Positions 61,028-64,000 of a stretch of 64,000 bases of DNA are shown in pieces (the stretch's first letter is position 1; every line of letters begins with the position of its first letter). A program made the position numbers and the translations under genes. The DNA is taken from positions 62,001-126,000 of the forward strand of contig CALQJX020000008.1 of NCBI GenBank assembly GCA_943331005.2. The letters are read 5' to 3'. Below the pieces are notes generated by a model that did not search any database, had not been told where the DNA came from, and saw only the letters and a program-made list of their open reading frames with translations. Source of the DNA: Bordetella parapertussis. GTDB lineage: Bacteria; Bacteroidota; Bacteroidia; Chitinophagales; Chitinophagaceae.

Positions 61028-62575
61028 TTAATGACTGAAATCGTAATGGTCCTGCATGCGCTTGCCCGAAAAATACTCTTTGCCGGTAGAGTCTATATAA
61101 CCTTTGAAAGCCTTGAGGTAGGCATAGCCGTTTATAAATTGCGGCATTACTATCTCCGGAAAAGGATAGCCCCCGGTTACTGCAGCTTCATACTTAAAAG
61201 GGATAACGGTCTCGCCTTTTTTGTTGATGAAACCCAATGCCCTGCTCTTGGATATAACAGGCGCCAGACCCGAAGAAAAGTTGCCTGCAAACACTATGCT
61301 ATCGGGCATTATGAGCACCGTTTTTCCGGTAGAGTCGGCATAGCCGAAGTAGTCGGTATTCAGATCGTTCTCGCGGATCATGCGCTTGCCAATGGATATG
61401 GGGCAGAGCCCTTCGCTATAGTAGAGCGGCAGGTTCATGAAGGTGAGGCGGTTGGCATTTTCTTCGCCCAACACAGGCGGCATCACCACTTCGCCCTTTC
61501 TGTTGAGGAAGCCGATCTTTAATGTTGAATTGGTCATGAAAGCCGCGCGGCCATTGACGAACGGGCCTATGTACTTGTACTTGCAGGGCACCGTAAGCGT
61601 TCCGTCGCCAGATAGTAATCCCATCTGTTCTGTCTGCATATTGGTAACGGGTATCAGTCCGTCTTCAGAGATCCATTCGTTCAGCAAGCCGTCATACATC
61701 TGCGCATAGCCGGGGAACACCATGCCGTTATCGACCGCCAGCGGATAGTAGATGCGGTTAGTATCTGTGAACCTGATACCCTCTTCGCTGATGAGTGCAT
61801 ACATGTTGCTGTTGAGGCGGTATACATAGCGTACAGACCTGTCTGCAACGGGTATCTTGTAAAGCATTTTACCTTTGCCGTCGTACCAGCGGAAACCTAT
61901 AAAATCTGGTTCATCTTCGCGGTATACAAAGCAGTTATTGAAGATACCGGCAAAGAGCTTTTTCTTGTCGTAGTGTATCTTTTGGAGCAGGGCACCACTC
62001 TTGCCATATACCGAAAAAGTATCGGCATAACGGAACCATGCCATGGTATCGCCGGGGGCAAAAGAATGCTGCTCGTGGGCACGTGCAGCAAACAGCAACC
62101 GGCCCTTTGCGGTGATGTAGTAATTGGCCACAAAGGACCTGTAATGCTCGGGATGGATACCGGTATCTACCGCATAAAACATCCCATGATAGATATCGCC
62201 CTCTTTGATGAGATTGGAGAAATAGGGCGCTATAATAAAGGTGTCCTGATAGTTGAGCAGGCCATACCTGTCTCTATCGCCCACAATGGCCCCTTCGGGG
62301 TACACAGCAAATACCTGCTCGTACTGCGGCTTAACGACCCAGTTGCCGGTCTTCTTATCTACAAAGCCATAGAGGGCATCTTTGCGGCTTGGAATGCAGG
62401 GCACATCGGCACCATTGAGGGGTATGTGCTGCCTGTTGAAATCTTTGATGATAATGTTGGAGCTGCAATTGTAGTATTGCTGCATTTCTGCACTCAGCTC
62501 CTTTCGCTGTGCGGCGCACAGCAATGGTACTACGGCTGTCAAAAACAGCTGTATCCAAAACAGCATAGATCTCAT
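61028..62575 (-). CDS. Exported WG-repeat protein
   Basis: A 515-residue protein with a signal peptide (FWIQLFLTAVVPLLCAAQ). The rest is built from WG/KWG-type beta repeats, each opening with an aromatic-Gly pair such as GFVDKKTGNWVVKPQYEQVF, YGLLNYQDTFIIAPYF, MGLLSGDGTLTVPCKYKYIG and IGFLNRKGEVVMPPVL. Such repeats often form exported beta-propeller-like scaffolds of unknown function. Two ATG starts are nearly equal (62575 and 62566). It precedes the MORN/TonB gene and probably shares its transcript. Confidence 0.85.
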   Translation of the reverse strand: MRSMLFWIQLFLTAVVPLLCAAQRKELSAEMQQYYNCSSNIIIKDFNRQHIPLNGADVPCIPSRKDALYGFVDKKTGNWVVKPQYEQVFAVYPEGAIVGDRDRYGLLNYQDTFIIAPYFSNLIKEGDIYHGMFYAVDTGIHPEHYRSFVANYYITAKGRLLFAARAHEQHSFAPGDTMAWFRYADTFSVYGKSGALLQKIHYDKKKLFAGIFNNCFVYREDEPDFIGFRWYDGKGKMLYKIPVADRSVRYVYRLNSNMYALISEEGIRFTDTNRIYYPLAVDNGMVFPGYAQMYDGLLNEWISEDGLIPVTNMQTEQMGLLSGDGTLTVPCKYKYIGPFVNGRAAFMTNSTLKIGFLNRKGEVVMPPVLGEENANRLTFMNLPLYYSEGLCPISIGKRMIRENDLNTDYFGYADSTGKTVLIMPDSIVFAGNFSSGLAPVISKSRALGFINKKGETVIPFKYEAAVTGGYPFPEIVMPQFINGYAYLKAFKGYIDSTGKEYFSGKRMQDHYDFSH

Positions 62576-62844
62576 ACCTATAAAAGTAGGGCTTTTCCCT
62601 CTTTTATAAAGTGATGATGCTTAGTGCAGGGCATATGCAGCCCTGTACCGGCCTATGCGTGCCGGTATTTATGGTACTGTTCTTTCTGTGGCGCGCGGCC
62701 GGCAACACGTTTTTGCAACTAATTGCTGCCTGCCGGAGCGTGGAAAGACGGAAGAACTATGTGTGCATGCGTTGTGAAACAACCCAAGTGTGCAAAAAAT
62801 TGAAATAACGGGCGTGTGGCAAATACTGCCAGATAATCAATGCG

Positions 62845-63675
62845 TTATAACATGGCGGCAGCTACTAAATCTCCCGAAAATCTCCCATCGGGCGAGAGGG
62901 TTTCGGGCTGCGCGGTGCGTGCCTTTGCGGGGCTGCCGGTGGCCTTTGCGTCTGTTGCTGCGGGTACGGGATATAGCGGGCGGGCATTGGTTTCTCTGGC
63001 AGCTGCTGCGGCCTGTGCGTTGAAGCTGTGGCGAGGCGCACCTGAGGGGCGTGGTTTGTTGTCGGTAGGATCGGGGGAAGGGGGTAGCGGCGCATCGGGC
63101 GGAGGTGGTGCCTGACCGTTCATTTCGGCAATGATGGCGACCCGGTCTTTCTCGTCCTGCCAGCGCTCCATGATCTCTTTTTCGGGGAAGGGCATGCCGC
63201 CGTCTTCGTCCATGCCATGCAGCAGCATGGTGTTTTGCTGCATAGACACGCCGGCATGTATGTACTGCCCTACGTATGGCTGCACCCTATCGGCCAGATC
63301 GGGGTCCTGGTGTTTTACTCCTTCCAGAAAGAGCGTGAAGTTTTCCATACTCTCTGATGGGGTGGCGCCTGTTTTTAATTTATTTACCGTGGTAACGAGC
63401 TTGCTGAGGATGTACACATCTTCTTTGGAGACGGTGCGGTAGGCGGAATCGCGCTGGAGGAGATGATCGGTGAAGTGACCAATGATGTAGTAGCATTTCT
63501 GTGCCAGATAGGATGGCATGCAGCGGGCCGACATGCGGAGGGTATCCCAGTCGCCATCTACAGACCACTGATAAACGGTGCGCCTGTTGACACCTAATGT
63601 TTCTGCGATCTCGGTTTTAGAAAGGCTTTTCTGCAAATAGAGTTTTAATGCCTGTTCCTGCTGTTTTGTTTTCAT
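62845..63675 (-). CDS. HTH-domain protein with low-complexity C-terminus
   Basis: A 276-residue protein. The N-terminal region (QALKLYLQKSLSKTEIAETL, GVNRRTVYQWSVDGDWD) is a helix-turn-helix like those of resolvases and terminase small subunits. A helical middle follows, with KEDVYILSKLVTTVNKLKTG and FTLFLEGVKHQDPDLADRV. From about residue 185 to the end the protein is Pro, Ala, Asp and Arg rich without clear fold. The DNA of this gene looks more G+C-rich than its neighbours, most so in the tail. ATG at 63675 is preferred; a longer frame to 63873 runs over palindromes and gives no family match. Function unknown. Confidence 0.65.
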   Translation of the reverse strand: MKTKQQEQALKLYLQKSLSKTEIAETLGVNRRTVYQWSVDGDWDTLRMSARCMPSYLAQKCYYIIGHFTDHLLQRDSAYRTVSKEDVYILSKLVTTVNKLKTGATPSESMENFTLFLEGVKHQDPDLADRVQPYVGQYIHAGVSMQQNTMLLHGMDEDGGMPFPEKEIMERWQDEKDRVAIIAEMNGQAPPPPDAPLPPSPDPTDNKPRPSGAPRHSFNAQAAAAARETNARPLYPVPAATDAKATGSPAKARTAQPETLSPDGRFSGDLVAAAML

Positions 63676-63711
63676 GGTATTTGATACGGTTAATGGATGA
63701 ATGATGATGCC

Positions 63712-63728
63712 GTAGCACGCTGTGCTAC
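63712..63728. repeat. Palindrome 1 upstream of the HTH gene
   Basis: GTAGCAC and GTGCTAC flank a 3-base loop, a perfect 7-base stem 37 bases upstream of the HTH start. Confidence 0.6.
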
Positions 63729-63754
63729 CGGCGATATAACACAAAATTAGATGG

Positions 63755-63771
63755 GGTGGGCGCAGCCCACC
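63755..63771. repeat. Palindrome 2 upstream of the HTH gene
   Basis: GGTGGGC and GCCCACC flank a 3-base loop, a perfect 7-base stem. The GGTGGGC/GCCCACC pattern resembles repetitive extragenic palindromes known in other bacteria, by recollection. Confidence 0.6.
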
Positions 63772-64000
63772 AAACGACCACATACCCGCCACCTGCCGAA
63801 AACGGCGTAAATGATTGACTGTATGGGGTTTGGGAAAAATGACGATTTTGAAAATTGTGGATAAGTGCTTCATTTAGGGGAAGCAACAGGAATATATAGC
63901 GCGTTTTTTGCAGGTGTTGGGCGATGAAAAATATTTCGCCGGAATTATAAAAACAGGTGTTTTCCCCCTGTTTTGTGAATGTTGGAAGTGGTTTCTTGCG

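Larger units (their letters stand above)
63676..64000. other. Right-edge non-coding stretch with palindromes
   Basis: Two short perfect hairpins lie at 63712-63728 and 63755-63771, and one DnaA-box-like TGTGGATAA at 63856-63864. A weak hairpin (63950-63957 with 63967-63974) lies near the edge. No gene is supported on either strand. Confidence 0.55.

Noticed and set aside
62077-62082. CACGTG core as a parS candidate
   Set aside because: The flanking bases do not match GTTnCACGTGnAAC and it sits inside the WG-repeat gene; other CACGTG sites also fail.
63676-63873. 66-codon N-terminal extension of the HTH gene
   Set aside because: The extra residues show no family match and cover two palindromes; ATG at 63675 begins a typical HTH protein.

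Overview
The window looks like a chromosome segment of a Bacteroidota bacterium, most likely from the Chitinophagaceae or a close relative; the family is inferred from gene content without any database comparison. The evidence is type IX secretion (T9SS) parts and cargo (PorP/SprF, a PorE-like OmpA protein, PorV/PorQ, type A and type B C-terminal sorting domains), a large TonB-dependent receptor, a BatB/BatC pair, and promoter-like TAnnTTTG boxes, the Bacteroidota -7 element, close to many start codons. No tRNA, rRNA, CRISPR array, insertion sequence or prophage was recognised. Nearly all of the sequence is coding, two thirds of it on the minus strand.

Layout. 1-5.6 kb: metal efflux (CDF), an NTF2-like protein, an AI-2E family permease, the Smr/RdgB pair, and a SAM hydrolase-like protein overlapping an ABM protein. 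5.6-10 kb: a GT-C-like membrane protein with TPRs, a T9SS type A cargo protein with six internal repeats, and a lipoprotein. 10-15 kb: dapB, parB, parA, a UPF0173 hydrolase, DoxX and a glycosyltransferase. 15-21.7 kb: an MFS transporter, a prfB-ABC exporter pair, a spermidine-synthase-like gene that lacks an ordinary start codon, plsY and prmA.

21.8-28.7 kb is a T9SS block: a PorE-like protein, a PorP/SprF protein, and a 1141-residue surface protein with a type B sorting domain. 28.8-38.8 kb is housekeeping and envelope work: nadK, a BamA-like outer membrane protein, yidC, an O-antigen-ligase-like protein, meaB, a WecA/MraY-type transferase, an exported S1/P1-like zinc enzyme, a HIT protein and greA. 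38.9-47.9 kb is a second secretion-related operon, transcribed TonB receptor, then a 1349-residue T9SS protein, then PorV/PorQ. 48-59.7 kb carries a D-2-hydroxyacid dehydrogenase, rsmA, an M17 aminopeptidase, pdxA, batC/batB, aspS, a lipoprotein MsrA, purE and PhoH. 59.8-64 kb holds two exported repeat proteins (MORN+TonB domain; WG repeats) and an HTH protein preceded by paired palindromes.

The coherent themes are T9SS-dependent surface display (two cargo/partner clusters plus one lone cargo gene), outer-membrane and lipid/sugar biogenesis, and core metabolism. No complete defence or mobile system is visible. The most unusual items are the receptor/giant-protein/PorV module, the start-less spermidine-synthase-like gene, the HTH gene with its palindromic leader, and several promoter regions with overlying repeats.
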